From: Nematostella vectensis | Lineage: Eukaryota; Cnidaria; Anthozoa; Actiniaria; Edwardsiidae | Direction of reading: 5' to 3' | Length of the DNA: 64,000 nucleotides | Assembly: GCF_932526225.1 (NCBI RefSeq) | Contig: NC_064042.1 | Span: 13,589,040 to 13,653,039 of the forward strand | In this document: positions 23,284-34,561 of the stretch, piece after piece | How positions within the stretch are numbered: position 1 is the first letter of the stretch | How the letters are laid out: the number at the start of each line of letters is the position of its first letter | Made by a program: the position numbers and the translations under genes | Notes under the pieces: model-generated | Database searches by the model: none | What the model saw: only the letters and a program-made list of their open reading frames with translations | Told to the model about the DNA's origin: nothing

Positions 23284-23786
23284 CAGTGGAACTTGGATTT
23301 TACTATGTGACTGGGGAGAAAGCAAATAGTATCATAAAATCGAGGTATCGTTAGAAATTGGTCCTCAATTTTACTATATAAAGAAAAATCCATTGAAAAT
23401 ATCCTTAATGTGAGGTTAGGTTAATTATCAACTTTTACAAATTAATAATATTTTAACTGTAATGTGTTCGACCGTACATTTGCTCTCTGTAAACTGTAAT
23501 CTGCATTCGCAGTAACAAGATCTGTCAAGTCAAGAAAATTGATTAACTGTACTGTACGTGTGTGGTGTCTTGAGTTTTTCTCTCTTTGTTGATATACAGA
23601 ATCCGTAATATCGTTGTATCAAGGACAAAATTACGCTTTGGAGAACAGATTTGTATCATAAAGTTGAGAATATCTTGATATCCATTATCCTTAGATCGAG
23701 ATAATTTCTCATACATTTCACTGTATTCCCGCCAGGGGAAAGGAAAATTGTATAATCAAGGTTATTGTAAAATCCAGGTTCCACTG
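23284..23786. mobile_element. Tc1/mariner-type (pogo/Tigger-like) MITE
   Basis: Left end CAGTGGAACTTGGATTTTAC, right end GTAAAATCCAGGTTCCACTG, flanked by TA on both sides (23282-23283 and 23787-23788). The CAGTGGAACC start and TA duplication match pogo/Tigger-like elements. The 503-bp interior has no ORF, so it is non-autonomous. Confidence 0.8.
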
Positions 23787-24037
23787 TATTCTGTTTTTGT
23801 GTTTGTTTTGAACTTTATCTTAACGTATAGGTAACATTAGTCAGACTAGCTCCCCATAAAGTGGACTGGCTTATTGGGGGGGGGGGGGGGGGAGTGGACT
23901 GGTTTATGGGGGTGGGGGGGGTTAGTGGCTAGAGCCCAACTTGAGTTTCCTGAATAGACAAAACAAACTCTACAGTTATCACTTACAGTATAATGTGTAG
24001 GATATGGTTTTGAAAATGTTTCTTTGCTTTGTCATAG
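23787..24037. other. end of upstream intron with a long poly-G run
   Basis: A run of about 18 G at 23875 is followed by a partial repeat of 'gtggactggtttatggggg'. The segment ends in the acceptor before the profilin start. Confidence 0.4.
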
Positions 24038-26720
24038 ATGAGTTGGGACAGCTACATTGATAACCTTCTTGCCCAGGCAAAGGATGCCACTGGCAACTGC
24101 CATGCCGACAAAGCTTGTATTATTGGCCTAGATGGTGGTGCTCCTTGGACGAGTGCCGGACATGCATGTGCAGTCAAGGTTAGCTGCTCTCTTTAAATAT
24201 TTTATTCTCACACAAGAAACCTCACCCCCATCCCATTTTCTACTCACTGCCTCCACCACCATCTTATTCACATCTCTACTACACCCACCACCATCTCATT
24301 TGCATCCCTACTCCACCCACCACCATCTTATTCACATCCCTACTCCACCCACCACCATCTCAATTGCATCACTACTGCACCCACCACCATCTCAATTGCA
24401 TCACTACTGCACCCAGCACCATCTCATCTCATCTCATTTGCATCCCTACTCCACCCACCACCATCTCAATTGCATCACTACTGCACCCACCACCATCTCA
24501 ATTGCATCACTACTGCACCCAGCACCATCTCATCTCATCTCATTTGCATCCCTACTCCACCCACCACCATCTCAATTGCATCACTACTGCACCCAGCACC
24601 ATCTCATCTCATCTCATTTGCATCCCTACTGCACCCACCACCATCTCATTCACATCCCTACCACACCCACCACCATCTTATTCACATCCCTACCGCACCC
24701 ACCACCATCTCATCTCAATCGCATCCCTACTGCACCCACCACCATCTCATCTCAATCGCATCCCTTCTGCACCCACCACCACCTCATTTGCATCCCTACT
24801 GCACCCACCACCACCTCATTTGCATCCCTACTGCACCCACCACCATCTCAATTGCATCACTACTGCACCCACCACCATCTCATCTCATCTCATTTGCATC
24901 CCTACTGCACCCACCACCATCTCATTCACATCCCTACCACACCAACCACCATCTCATCTCAATCGCATCCCTACTGCACCCACCACCATCTTATTAACAT
25001 CCCTACCACACCCACCACCATCTTATTCACATCCCTACCACACCCACCACCATCTTATTCACATCCCTACCACACCCACCACCATCTCATCTCAATCGCA
25101 TCCCTACTGCACCCACCACCATCTCATCTCAATCGCATCCCTACTGCACCCACCACCACCTCATTTGCATCCCTACTGCACCCACCACCACCTCATTTGC
25201 ATCCCTACTGCACCCACCACCATCTCATTTGCATCCCTACTGCACCCACCACCATCTCATTCGCATCCCTACTGCACCCACCACCATCTCATTCGCATCC
25301 CTACTGCACCCACCACCATCTCATTCACATCCCTACTGCACCCACCACCATCTCATTCACATCCCTACTGCACCCACCACCATCTCATTTGCATCCCTAC
25401 TACACCCACCACTATCTCATCTCATTCGCATCCCTACTACACCCACCACTATCTCAATCGCATCCCTACTGCACCCACCACCATCTTATCTCAATTGCAT
25501 CCCTACTGCACCCAGCACCATCTTATCTCAATTGCATCCCTATTTCACCCACCACCATCTCATCTCAATTGCATCCCTACTGCACCCAGCACCATCTCAT
25601 CTCAATTGCATCCCTACTGCACCCACCATCATCTCATCTCAATTGCATCCCTACTGCACTCACCATCATCTCATCTCAATTGCATCCCTACTTCACCCAG
25701 CACCATCTCATCTCATTTGCATCCCTACTGCACCCACCACCATCTCATTTGCATCCCTACTGCACCCACCACCATCTCATTCGCATCCCTACTGCACCCA
25801 CCACCATCTCATCCGCATCCCTACTGCACCCACCACCATCGCATTCACATCCCTACTGCACCCACCACCATCTCATTCACATCCCTACTGCACCCACCAC
25901 CATCTCATTTGCATCCCTACTACACCCACCACTATCTCATCTCAATTGCATCCCTACTGCACCCACCACCATCGCATTCACATCCCTACTGCACCCACCA
26001 CCATCTCATTCACATCCCTACTGCACCCACCACCATCTCATTTGCATCCCTACTACACCCACCACTATCTCATCTCAATTGCATCCCTACTGCACCCACC
26101 ACCATCTCAATTGCATCCCTACTGCACCCACCACCATCTCATCTCAATTGCATCCCTACTGCACCCACCATCATCTCATCTCAATTGCATCCCTACTGCA
26201 CCCAGCACCATCTCATCTCAATTGCATGCTTACTGCACCCCGTTTCAACAACCTTGTCACTCCCTCCTTGTTACTCCACCACTACAACAACAATCTCACT
26301 TGCATCCTATTTCAACACAAACTACCATATTTCCAATGCTGGAATTTCTTTGACTTCCTGCATTGCCACTTCTCCCAAAGAGTGAATGCGATCAATCAAA
26401 CATTTAGCTTACACGTGTTTTTTTTCTTTTTTCTCTAGTTGCAACCCGAGGAATGTACAAAAATCGCAAACTGTTTTAAAAATAAAGACTTCACTTCTTT
26501 TATGTCCAGTGGTATACACGCTGAAGGCGAAAAGTACCAGTTCTTAAGAGAAGAAGATGGTAAACTGGTACTAGGAAAGAAAAAGGATCACGGGGCCATC
26601 ACAATACAGGCGAGTAAGACAGCCCTCGTGATCGGTCACACTAAGGAAGGGGGTCAACAGGGCAACACAAACAAGGCTGTCGCTGTCATCGCTGAATACC
26701 TAGAGTCGTTAGGCATGTAG
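24038..26720 (+). CDS. PFN: profilin
   Basis: Exon 1 is 24038-24178 (47 codons, phase 0) and exon 2 is 26439-26720 with TAG stop; the product is 140 residues, normal for profilins. The N-terminus MSWDSYIDNLLAQ is the conserved profilin start with the Trp that helps bind poly-proline. Exon 1 also has IIGLDGGAPWTSAG, equivalent to the conserved I.G.dG..WA..G segment. Exon 2 has KDFTSFMSSGIHAEGEKYQF, then KKDHGAITIQASKTALVIGH and a C-terminal helix ending AVAVIAEYLESLGM. Profilin binds G-actin, poly-proline and phosphoinositides, promoting nucleotide exchange and formin-driven actin assembly in the cytosol. The single coding intron (24179-26438) is almost wholly a minisatellite. AATAAA follows at 26972. 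Confidence 0.95.
24225..26240 (+). repeat. minisatellite, ~32 bp unit with 37/42 bp variants, in profilin intron
   Basis: More than 55 units of the type 'caccaccatctcattcacat' followed by 'ccctactgcacc'. Variants carry one or two extra 'ctcat' steps (catctcatctcaattg). Blocks of several units recur in order (for example around 25720-25960 and 25960-26160), showing higher-order duplication. Because the unit has no stop in any plus-strand frame, it creates three overlapping long ORFs. Confidence 0.97.
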
Positions 26721-27130
26721 GCAATAGTTTTGCATAATTTCCTCTTGTGAGATGTATCAGTTATGTTCACTTTATAAGCATTATTTGACCCTGTAACAAA
26801 ATCTGGTAGCAATTTGACTTTGAAAGCAAGATGTAATGCACTGGTAAGAAATTGCAATCTCGACTTGAAACACCTGTATACATATTTCGCTGTTTTTGAT
26901 ATTCGGTGAAACTGGTGTAGCGGTAGCGAATTTATGAACGTTATGTTAATGTAAAACTTAAGTAGATGCCCAATAAAACCTTGATATTTTCTTATCGTTG
27001 TTACATCAGAAAACCTGCTAATGTTGTTGAATGTTCTTAGTTGTATCAGGGACCGCCGGGTATGTTGAAAAGTAGGGGGGGGCTGACAATTGAAAATACA
27101 TATCATATTGAAAAAGAAAAAAAATCGTGT
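26721..27130 (+). other. profilin 3' UTR and flank
   Basis: AATAAA at 26972-26977 is the likely polyadenylation signal, giving a 3' UTR of about 270 bases. Nothing else recognised. Confidence 0.55.
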
Positions 27131-27400
27131 TGAACTAATTGCAATAAAATTTCTCTCAGCGGATTTTGAGCAAGTGACAACCTAGTTAACATAATAAAAG
27201 TGATTTTTCCATTTTGATGCAAAACCACAGGGTACCCGCGTCGCTATAACAGAAATAAATAAAATACACGTCTCACTCGGTACATTTAATAGGCCATTGG
27301 TCAAAGTTGATTAAAGACACAGTTAGGATATCCAGCAAATTTCCCCTGTTTTATATCTTTTTCTAATATTTCTGAATTCTAAAAACCACAGAGGGTCCGC
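27131..27400 (+). repeat. left arm of a 4.2-kb inverted repeat pair
   Basis: Matches the reverse complement of 31040-31303 over most of its length, sharing 'aactaattgcaat', 'tttctctca.cggattttga', 'caacctagttaacat', 'ccattggtcaaagttgatta' and 'aaaaccacag.gggt'. Divergence is moderate (insertions on the right arm). Together the arms could be termini of one composite DNA transposon or two independent copies of a repeat in opposite orientation. Confidence 0.7.
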
Positions 27401-27516
27401 GTCGAAAACCCTAAAAGAATTTAAAAACTAGAAGTTTCTAATAGAAAGTGAATGCTCGGAGGATGGGACGAACGATGTTTCAGTACAGGGGTTCTCGAAA
27501 AAGACCACTGATCGAT

Positions 27517-27900
27517 ATGAAATCAAAATACAAATCAGCCGACTGGGAAACCTGTGGTATGGACACGAAAAATTGCATACACTATATGAAACTCGCGCAT
27601 GCGCTAAAAACCCTGCTGATGGATATGAAATCAAAATACAAATCAGCCGACTGGGAAATCTGTGGTGTGGCCACGAAAAATTGCATCCACTATATGAAAC
27701 TCGCGCATGCGCTAAACACCCTGCTGATGGACATGAAATCAAAATACAAATCAGCCGACTGGGAAACCTGTGGTGTGGACACGAAAAATTGCATCCACTA
27801 TATAAAACTCGCGCATGCGCTAAAAAGACCGCTGATCAGCATGAAATAAAAATACAAATCAGCCGACTGGGGAGCCTGTGGTGTGGACACGAAAAATCAG
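27517..27900. repeat. tandem repeat, exact 108-bp period, 3.5 copies
   Basis: 'atgaaatcaaaatacaaatc' recurs at 27517, 27625, 27733 and (altered) 27841. Each full unit includes 'gactgggaaacctgtgg' and the palindrome CGCGCATGCGC (27594, 27702, 27810), which matches the NRF1 consensus. As 108 is divisible by three, frames stay open across units and yield a 133-codon ORF with 36-residue repeats (27448-27849) and a second in another frame. Confidence 0.9.
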
Positions 27901-28317
27901 CTTTTCGCATATGCGATACCAAGATTAGACTTGCTCTCCAGTCGCTGCGCTCCCTGCGAGCAAATACTTTGAATCTAAAAATTTCAAGTGTCATTGGCCA
28001 AAATGATTAAAGACACAATTTAAGTATTTCTGCATTCACGACAGTGATAGACAACGTATATTATTTAATACATGTAATACAGCAGTAATCAGGAACACTT
28101 TTGTAATTTCTTGAGGTTTTACACCAGCCTATAGAAAGCTAGTTACACTGCTAATGAAACTGAACAACAAGCACTAGCTCGATTAGTCCAGAATTGTGAC
28201 AAGTCTGACTTTTACACTCTCCACACGCCGCACTACAGTCTAGACCATTATTCTTGCAGGTTCATCTTCTGGTGCTGCACGATTTGCGTATGCACCGCAT
28301 TATATCTATTAGCGATC

Positions 28318-28620
28318 TTTGCGCTGGAGGCAAGTCTGTTCGCATTGGCACAAGCTTTCCATGTGAACGTTCCTATCCCCAGTTCTCAGACAGGAGAACA
28401 CAGTTTCCTCTCCGCTGTTAAAGTCGGTAGAATGTTCGTAAGCTATGAAAAGCGGAAGCTGCATGCGTCGTAGGCATAAATAGAACCCGATGCCACTCTC
28501 CACCCCCGAAACATGCAGCTGCCGCTTTTCATAGCTTGCGTACATTATACCAATTATATCTCCTCCCTGAGAATTGGGGATGGGCCGGTGCGAACAGAAT
28601 TGCCTCCAGCACACGTAATA
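28318..28620. mobile_element. long imperfect foldback element
   Basis: The left arm (28322-28470) and right arm (28490-28615) are complementary over more than 100 bases with indels: 'gctggaggcaa.tctgttcgca', 'tccccagttctcag', 'aagctatgaaaagcgg.agctgcatg'. Total about 300 bp with a loop of some 30 bases. No coding content. Confidence 0.7.
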
Positions 28621-28689
28621 GAAATGGTGCAGTGCAAATGCACGCAAGGCTAGTGTAAAACCTAAAAAAAAAAAAGTGTTACTAATTAC

Positions 28690-30845
28690 TAGATGCCCAA
28701 TGGGGTCATACGTAAACGGGCACGAGGCCCATGAACGACGTACCAAGAAAAAACAAATTGGAAATAAAATGAATATAAAAACTAACTGTGGTGGCAGCCA
28801 CAGTTCCGTGCGATTGACCATGAAAAGGGTAAGTCTGCAGGGTAAATTTACAAACGTGACAAAGGTTGAACAATCAGTCGGTCGTTTCGAAGTTACACTT
28901 CATAAAAAAGATTAGGACTTTCGCTCCTCGGTCGTAGACAAACAGTAGTAGATCGAGTTTTAGGGGCGGACCATTTGACTTTTGAGGATTTTGATTTTGA
29001 AAAAAAAAATATCCTGCAAGCTACATTTCAAAGAAAAAAATTGCATGCAAAGCAAATGAGCAGAAAAAAATTCATGCACAAGAAGAAAAACTCTGTGATA
29101 ACTTTGATGTTTTTACTCTATAAAACGTTTTCCTCTATATTTTTGATATTTGTATTTTGTATTTCTCCTCACCATATTCTTGAAAGTTTCTATTGGTTGA
29201 GAGTCGCCCTTTTCACTATCACACCCTATTTTGAAACTTATAAGTTGTGTGGTCTCCTCCTATCAGATAAAACTTGTTTCCAATGGTTTTATTTTAGAAA
29301 TTACATTCTGAAATAAAACAAAAGTTTTCATGCTGAAGATTTTTCAATGATGATTGCTATAATGCCCTTTGCAATCATTTTAGAAAAAATTACCAAAAAG
29401 TTTACTTGTACAACAGAAGTCACAAACTTGAAATACCTTTTATTTATTTGTTGTTTTATTAAGTCTTAATAAAACAACAAATAAATAAATAAAAAGGTTT
29501 AATAGATCAATATTTAAACTGCAACATCATATTGTATATTAATAGATAAAATAGATAAACCTTTCATAATTAATTTGATGGACTTCTCCAAAATAAAATA
29601 AAATGTGAATGAGGAAACAACTAAAATGGTTGTTTCCTCTTTGTGTTCACATATAGGCAGATATACCAACCATCGATTAAAATTCAGGAGATGGGATCTA
29701 TATAAATGCTTACCCCCTAAAGATGTCCTTGTTTTGTGGAATATTTCAACAGAACCTTAAAAAACATTCTAACAAATGTGGGAGATTTCAAAGAAGCTTC
29801 TCTTTTTTTGCTTTTTTATCTGACTCAATATGCAAGTTAAGAGCTTGATAGCAAAGTCTGGTTTGGCTATGACACGAAGATCTTACCATGTATAATCCCT
29901 ATACCTAGTGAGTTTATTGAATTATAATTTCAATCTATTCGAAGGTCAAAAAGTATGAAACACAACGTATGGAGTGCTATTTTAAAGATATAGGACGAGA
30001 AAAGAAAAAACAATGCCGATTGGAAAAAAAATGCTGCAAAAAGACGTGGGCTCCAAGAAGAAAAATATCCTGCATAGCAGTACATGGGAAAAAAATCCTG
30101 CACATCCGATGGGCGAAAAAAAAATTCTTGCAGACATAAAATCACCCAACCACCCCCCCCCTCCCCCCACCTCAAAAGTCAAATGGTCCGCCCCTTAGAA
30201 TTCGCTCTTTATAGCTCAAGTCCCCGATCTTGGATCTTAGAATCCAGCGGGTGGCTCGCATTTCAACTTTCTCTAGAAAGACTAAGTTTTACGCTGCCGG
30301 GGGACCAGACTTCAGTGGCGAAACATGGCTGCGACTTGACAAGGGACAGGTATAGAGTACGCATGACCCTGTATCTGTAATTAGGACACATGTCCTCTGA
30401 GCAGACCAAGCATTCTGTTGGCCTTGGACACCACAAATAGAATGTGGCTGTATGTGAGACTGCTCGATATTATGCCCTCGAGATCTTTTTCACTGTCGAT
30501 GCGCTGAAGACTTGTGGCGCCAAGCTAATAGTCCAACAGTGTGGCCGATTTCTTTCACTTGCTAGCGTTGAAGTTGATATTTGTTTTGTCGCTCCACTTG
30601 TTTAGACTCGTCAGGTCGTCCTGAAGAGCTTCACAGTCCTTTATCGACTATAGCTTTGTGCCGTCTGCGTTATATAGCGGTGCTAGTGCCTTTGTTTGTG
30701 GCGTCTGGTAGATCGTTGATGAAGGTCGTAAATAGAAGGGGGCCTACTAGGCTTCCTTAGGGACCCCGGAAGTCACTGTGAGGCGACGAGAGGCCACGCC
30801 TTCTATAACAACCCTAGCTACTGAGTTGCCGTCACATGTGAGTTT
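28690..30845 (-). pseudogene. non-LTR retrotransposon (CR1/L2-like LINE) RT C-terminal fragment, split by an insertion
   Basis: Minus-strand reading with several stops. From 30845: RRLTVTSGVP followed by GPLLFTTFINDLPDAT, the palm motif region of non-LTR reverse transcriptase; later, near 30290-30205, TRWILRSKIGDLSYKERI, the typical post-RT LINE segment. A DNA transposon (28963-30194) then interrupts the codons. Past it the LINE resumes at 28959 with LDLL.FVYDRGAKVLIFF and decays by about 28690. Removing the insertion joins the reading frame smoothly, proving LINE first, transposon second. Confidence 0.85.
28963..30194. mobile_element. PIF/Harbinger-like non-autonomous DNA transposon
   Basis: Perfect terminal inverted repeats of about 24 bp beginning GGGGCGGACCATTTGACTTT and ending in its complement, flanked by TTA on both sides (28960-28962 and 30195-30197). 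A 3-bp TWA duplication is diagnostic of PIF/Harbinger. The interior holds only small ORFs and A-rich repeats of the type 'aaaaaaatcctgcacat' near both ends, plus a perfect 60-bp hairpin at 29436-29500 (arms 'ttatttgttgttttatta'). No transposase. Confidence 0.85.
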
Positions 30846-31039
30846 GTTTTCTATACAAATTTCAGACATTGACGGAGAATGCACAAATTGTGGAGAAAAT
30901 ATTTGAAATAGAAATGAAACATCGACAAGTTGCATTATGAAGATACTAAATATGTGTTTTAATTTATTTTGGCCAATAACCTTTTTCTGATTCAAACTTT
31001 TATTTTCAAATTTATTTAGTGATATCGACACGGGTACCC

Positions 31040-31303
31040 TGTGGTTTTTGGAATGTAGAAATAAATATTTTTTTTCGATATCCAAACTGGGTTAATCAAC
31101 TTTGACCAGTGGTCTTTTAAATGTACTAATTGAGACGTTTATTTTATTATTTTTCCGTTTTAGCGACGCGGGAACTGGAAAAATCAAATATTTCAGGATG
31201 TTCCACCGAAGGGGTTTTTTTTGGACTTTTTGTATGTTAACTAGGTTGTATCACTTGTTCAAAATCCGTTGAGAGAAATTCTATTGCAATTAGTTCCACC
31301 TTA
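31040..31303 (-). repeat. right arm of the 4.2-kb inverted repeat pair
   Basis: Inverted partner of 27131-27400 (see there). It carries an extra segment of about 50 bases ('atttcaggatgttccaccga' with a poly-T run) that the left arm lacks. Confidence 0.7.
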
Positions 31304-31610
31304 ACAGATTGACTGGACTATAAATCATACAGTGAACTGTCCAATAATGGGAGACTTGTACAAAAAAAAACGTGACTACGAGTGGAGTGGTAACGCAAAT
31401 TAAACACAGATAATTACGGTGACTCCATAGAGTTTGCCACCCAAGGAGTCACGTGATCCTTTAGTGATAGTCGCATATTCACACTCGTCAACGAACAGTT
31501 CTGCTAACTTACTCCTTTTCTTATCTCCTTTTTTATGCTTATCCAATTACTGCAGCTGAAAGTTCTCGTAAGGAACCGACTATTCTGACGGGCCTGTAAC
31601 AGATTCGTAC

Positions 31611-32101
31611 CAGGGGCTCATAAGTAGGGGCAATCAACTTCCCCACATTCTGGTACTATATAGGTGTCACGGCGTTTCCTAGGATCAGGCTATTTTAAGA
31701 CGCTCGGATTAGCCAGTCAGATGCTTTCTTTGTGTTGACGTTTTGGGTGAGCTCAACTGCACGCGCAGTCTAAGACAAAAAGCTATGTTTTTTCTTCGGT
31801 ACTTCTTTGACTTTCGTTGCTCTCTTCTTCAATATGATTCAAACTTTGCCTTCGAATTTGTATTCTGGCTTATTGTATTCTGGCGATTCTTTTGTTGAAC
31901 AAACAAAACCGAAGGATAATGGATAAAAAAGTACTTTCTAACTGAAATTTGCGCATGCAGCCTCACGTCACTCGCGCGCGCAACCAACGTCAATGTAGCT
32001 GATTGGCCCGTTCGTGCGCGCGCGTCTAGAAATAGCCTGATTCTAGGAAACGCCGTGACACTTATATAATACAGATGATTGCCCCTACTTATGAGCCCCT
32101 G
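31611..32101. mobile_element. DNA transposon remnant with ~80-bp terminal inverted repeats
   Basis: The left end CAGGGGCTCATAAGTAGGGG continues with 'gtgtcacggcgtttcctag' and 'atcaggctatttt'; the right end is the complement (atagcctgattctaggaaac, then cgccgtgacac, then atgagcccctg). The 491-bp interior has one 121-codon minus ORF without any domain. A CAGGG start suggests hAT, but I find no exact 8-bp target duplication. Confidence 0.75.
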
Positions 32102-32296
32102 TTCGTCTGTTCGTACCCAGTCGTTACTTGCTGTTGCGCGGACATCCACAGGAACCCTGAAGTGGAGACCAAAAAACCGACTCCTGACCATCATGCAACG
32201 GGCGCTTCTTCAACCTCCCCCAAAACGCATCGCGCGGCGTCTGGGGTAAGAGACTGGGCCTGTAACGAAAACCCAAAAATATCCCCAGGGGCCTAG
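32102..32296 (+). pseudogene. possible LINE ORF start with degenerate GDIxxNPGP motif
   Basis: A 73-codon frame contains VVTCCCADIHRNPEVETKK. Many CR1/L2-like LINEs begin a protein with a segment such as LLLSGDIxxNPGP, and the match C-ADIHRNPE suggests a decayed copy. The rest is low complexity and there is no further LINE match, so this is tentative. Confidence 0.35.
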
Positions 32297-32469
32297 TACG
32301 AGTAATATCTTGTGTCTAAGGGGTCAACTAACGTCTAAAGGGGTAGTGCTCCCCCTCTCCATTTTGATTATTTTAAGGAAATAACCAGAAAGAGATTGGC
32401 TCTTCTCCAGTTGGCACTTCTCCAGTTTTCTCTCCGGTGCCCCCAGTTATAAAGGCCCTGCTATAGAAC

Positions 32470-32470
<1 letters not shown>

Positions 32471-32512
<42 letters not shown>

Positions 32513-32706
32513 GGACGGACGGACGGACGGACGGACGGACGGACGGACGGACGGACGGACAGACGGGCGGACGGACGGACGGACGGACGGACGGACGGAC
32601 GGACGGACGGACGGACGGGCGGGCGGGCGGGCGGGCGGGCGGGCGGGCGGGCGGGCGGGCTGACGGGCTGACGGACGGACGGGCGGGCGGGCTGACGGAC
32701 AGACGG
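32471..32706. repeat. compound tetranucleotide array (ACAG/ACGG/GCGG)n
   Basis: About 235 bases of 4-bp units passing from gacagacagac to ggacggac to gggcgggc and back to mixed units. It lies exactly at the 3' side of a minus-strand LINE fragment (32707-33116), where CR1-like LINEs normally carry a short repeat tail. Confidence 0.97.
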
Positions 32707-33116
32707 GGGAAAGATACTTATTTACAGTGTTGTGGTATATTCTTTTAGTTTTGCGGAGAAGGCGGTGATTGACTTGGTTTCTTTGATTTTTAGTGGCAGT
32801 GCATTCCACCTTTTAGCTGCTACAAACTAAAAGCTGTTTTTTGCTAATGTAGTACGAGCCTTTGTACTAAGTACTAAGTTATGGTTTCCTGCATTTTAGT
32901 GTTTTTGTTATGTACATCACTACACTTAACGAACATATCTCTGATATAGCATGGGGTCATATTGTTTATTGCCTTAAAGAGCACAGCAAGTTGTAGGTAG
33001 ATTATTCTCTTGTCGAAGGGGACAATATTTAGTTCTTCAAAAAGTGGTTTGGAGGGTGCATCCCATTTCTTATCGAGGAAGGCAGACATATTTTCGGCTG
33101 CTAAGAAATATATCAA
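32707..33116 (-). pseudogene. LINE 3' terminal fragment
   Basis: Minus-strand frames give KKWDAPSKPLFEELNIVPFDKRI, then YLQLAVLFKAINNMTPCYIRDMF, then after a break KARTTLAKNSF and AAKRWNALPLKIKETKSITA. These are the standard C-terminal blocks of CR1/L2-like LINE ORF2 proteins (PS..LF..L....R, ALN...P.Y....F, WN.LP..I). 5'-truncated and frameshifted, as is usual for dead LINE copies. Confidence 0.85.
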
Positions 33117-33938
33117 AACGCGAGAATTCTAGCAAACATACACTAAGGCGAGATATATGTGATTCTATATCGATACAATTGCGAACTTTTCAAAGGGGGG
33201 GGGGGGTGAATCGAAAAAGCTCGGTGGGTGAACTTGGTAATATGAGTGAATTATAGAATGTCTATTTGATAAACATCTTGGAGAACGAGGGAATTAACAG
33301 GTCGAAAATTCGAATTTTGATTCGCGAAAATTTTATTCGGAAATTCAATAACTGAGCGTTACTGTTGGCGTTGCGGATATCTTCCTAGCAATATTTGATT
33401 GTTTGGAACAGTTCGCTTGTCACTTGGTTGTCATGACAACTAGTGAGGGGAATGCGGGAGATGATGACAGAACGTTAAATTCAGGACTTGATGATTAATA
33501 AACTCGAAAGCAGATGTCGTCCGGTCTTGCCATTAGCCATTTTTATCATAAAAATGATGATTTCAATGTTCAACTTTGTAGACAATAATTATATGATTTC
33601 ACTAAAAGCTTTTTAGAAAAAGTTAAGAGAAATCGTTTGAAACATTGGAACGAGGTACGAATCATTCACTAATGGTGTAAAAGGTGTAATAAGAGTTTGA
33701 AATCGATGTCACAATAGGTAGTATTCCTCAAGTCTTCATGTGATGAATTCAGTGGGTGATTTGTTGATGAGATCGGGATATTATGGTACGTATACACAAA
33801 ATCCGTTTCCCTGTGCGCTAAGTCGTTAATCAGACAAAAGTAATACAGGCGGGGTGAAATCTTATAAAGACTGTTGTAAGAAAGCTGGGGCGATTATGTC
33901 TGATCATGTAACTATGGTCGGATATACGAAATCCCTTA
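33117..33938. other. intergenic, no gene seen
   Basis: AT-rich with a poly-G run near 33197. No exon or repeat structure recognised. Confidence 0.3.
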
Positions 33939-34156
33939 TATGTCGGGTTATATAATAATATGTCGGGTTATTTAATAATATGTTGGGCTATATAATAATA
34001 TGTCGGGTTAAATAATAATATGTCGGGTTATATAATAATATGTCCGGTTATATAATAAAATTTTTGGGTTATATAATAATATGTCGGGTTATTTAATAAT
34101 ATGTCGGGTTATATAATATGTCGGGTTATATAATAATATGTCGGGTTATAAAAGAG
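33939..34156. repeat. minisatellite, 20-bp unit, 11 copies
   Basis: Unit 'tatgtcgggttatataataa' repeated head to tail with point changes and one 17-bp and one 21-bp unit. Confidence 0.95.
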
Positions 34157-34561
34157 AAGGATGGGGTTAACCGACTAGCGACAACTGCCTGAAAAACGAC
34201 TACTGACAAGGCATGTTATAGTGACTGCCGACAAACAAATGTTTACCATGCACCAACATCTTTACTTCTGTCTTTAACATGCGTAACACGGCTACCGATA
34301 AATAACATAAACAGGAATTGCACTATTGGGTGGTGTGTATGTTGTGGTTGGGGGAGGGGAGGAAGGCGAGGGGAAAACCGGCTTATTACATGATTGACAC
34401 ATTTTCTATTGTTCTTGCAAGTCCTTTATTTCACTAAAATACCTATGAACAATTTACAATCTTAAAGAAAGAACGTGGAGAGGGTGTTATGCATCAGCAA
34501 GGAAACGTTGGGCTTTAATATGAACTCATTAAATATGAATGAGGTTAATAACTGAAAAGCT

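Noticed and set aside
24132-26438. Overlapping 768-, 673- and 374-codon ORFs with His/Pro/Ser/Thr repeats
   Set aside because: All three plus frames are open only because the intronic minisatellite unit lacks stop codons. The region lies between two clean profilin exons in a splice-compatible intron.
28309-28821. 170-codon minus ORF
   Set aside because: It runs across the LINE 3' remnant and the foldback element and mixes unrelated sequences.
32447-32809. 120-codon minus ORF of Arg-Pro-Ser-Val repeats
   Set aside because: Direct translation of the tetranucleotide array.
33939-34156. Regular short repeats resembling a CRISPR array
   Set aside because: Units are contiguous with no spacers and the genome is eukaryotic; it is a minisatellite.
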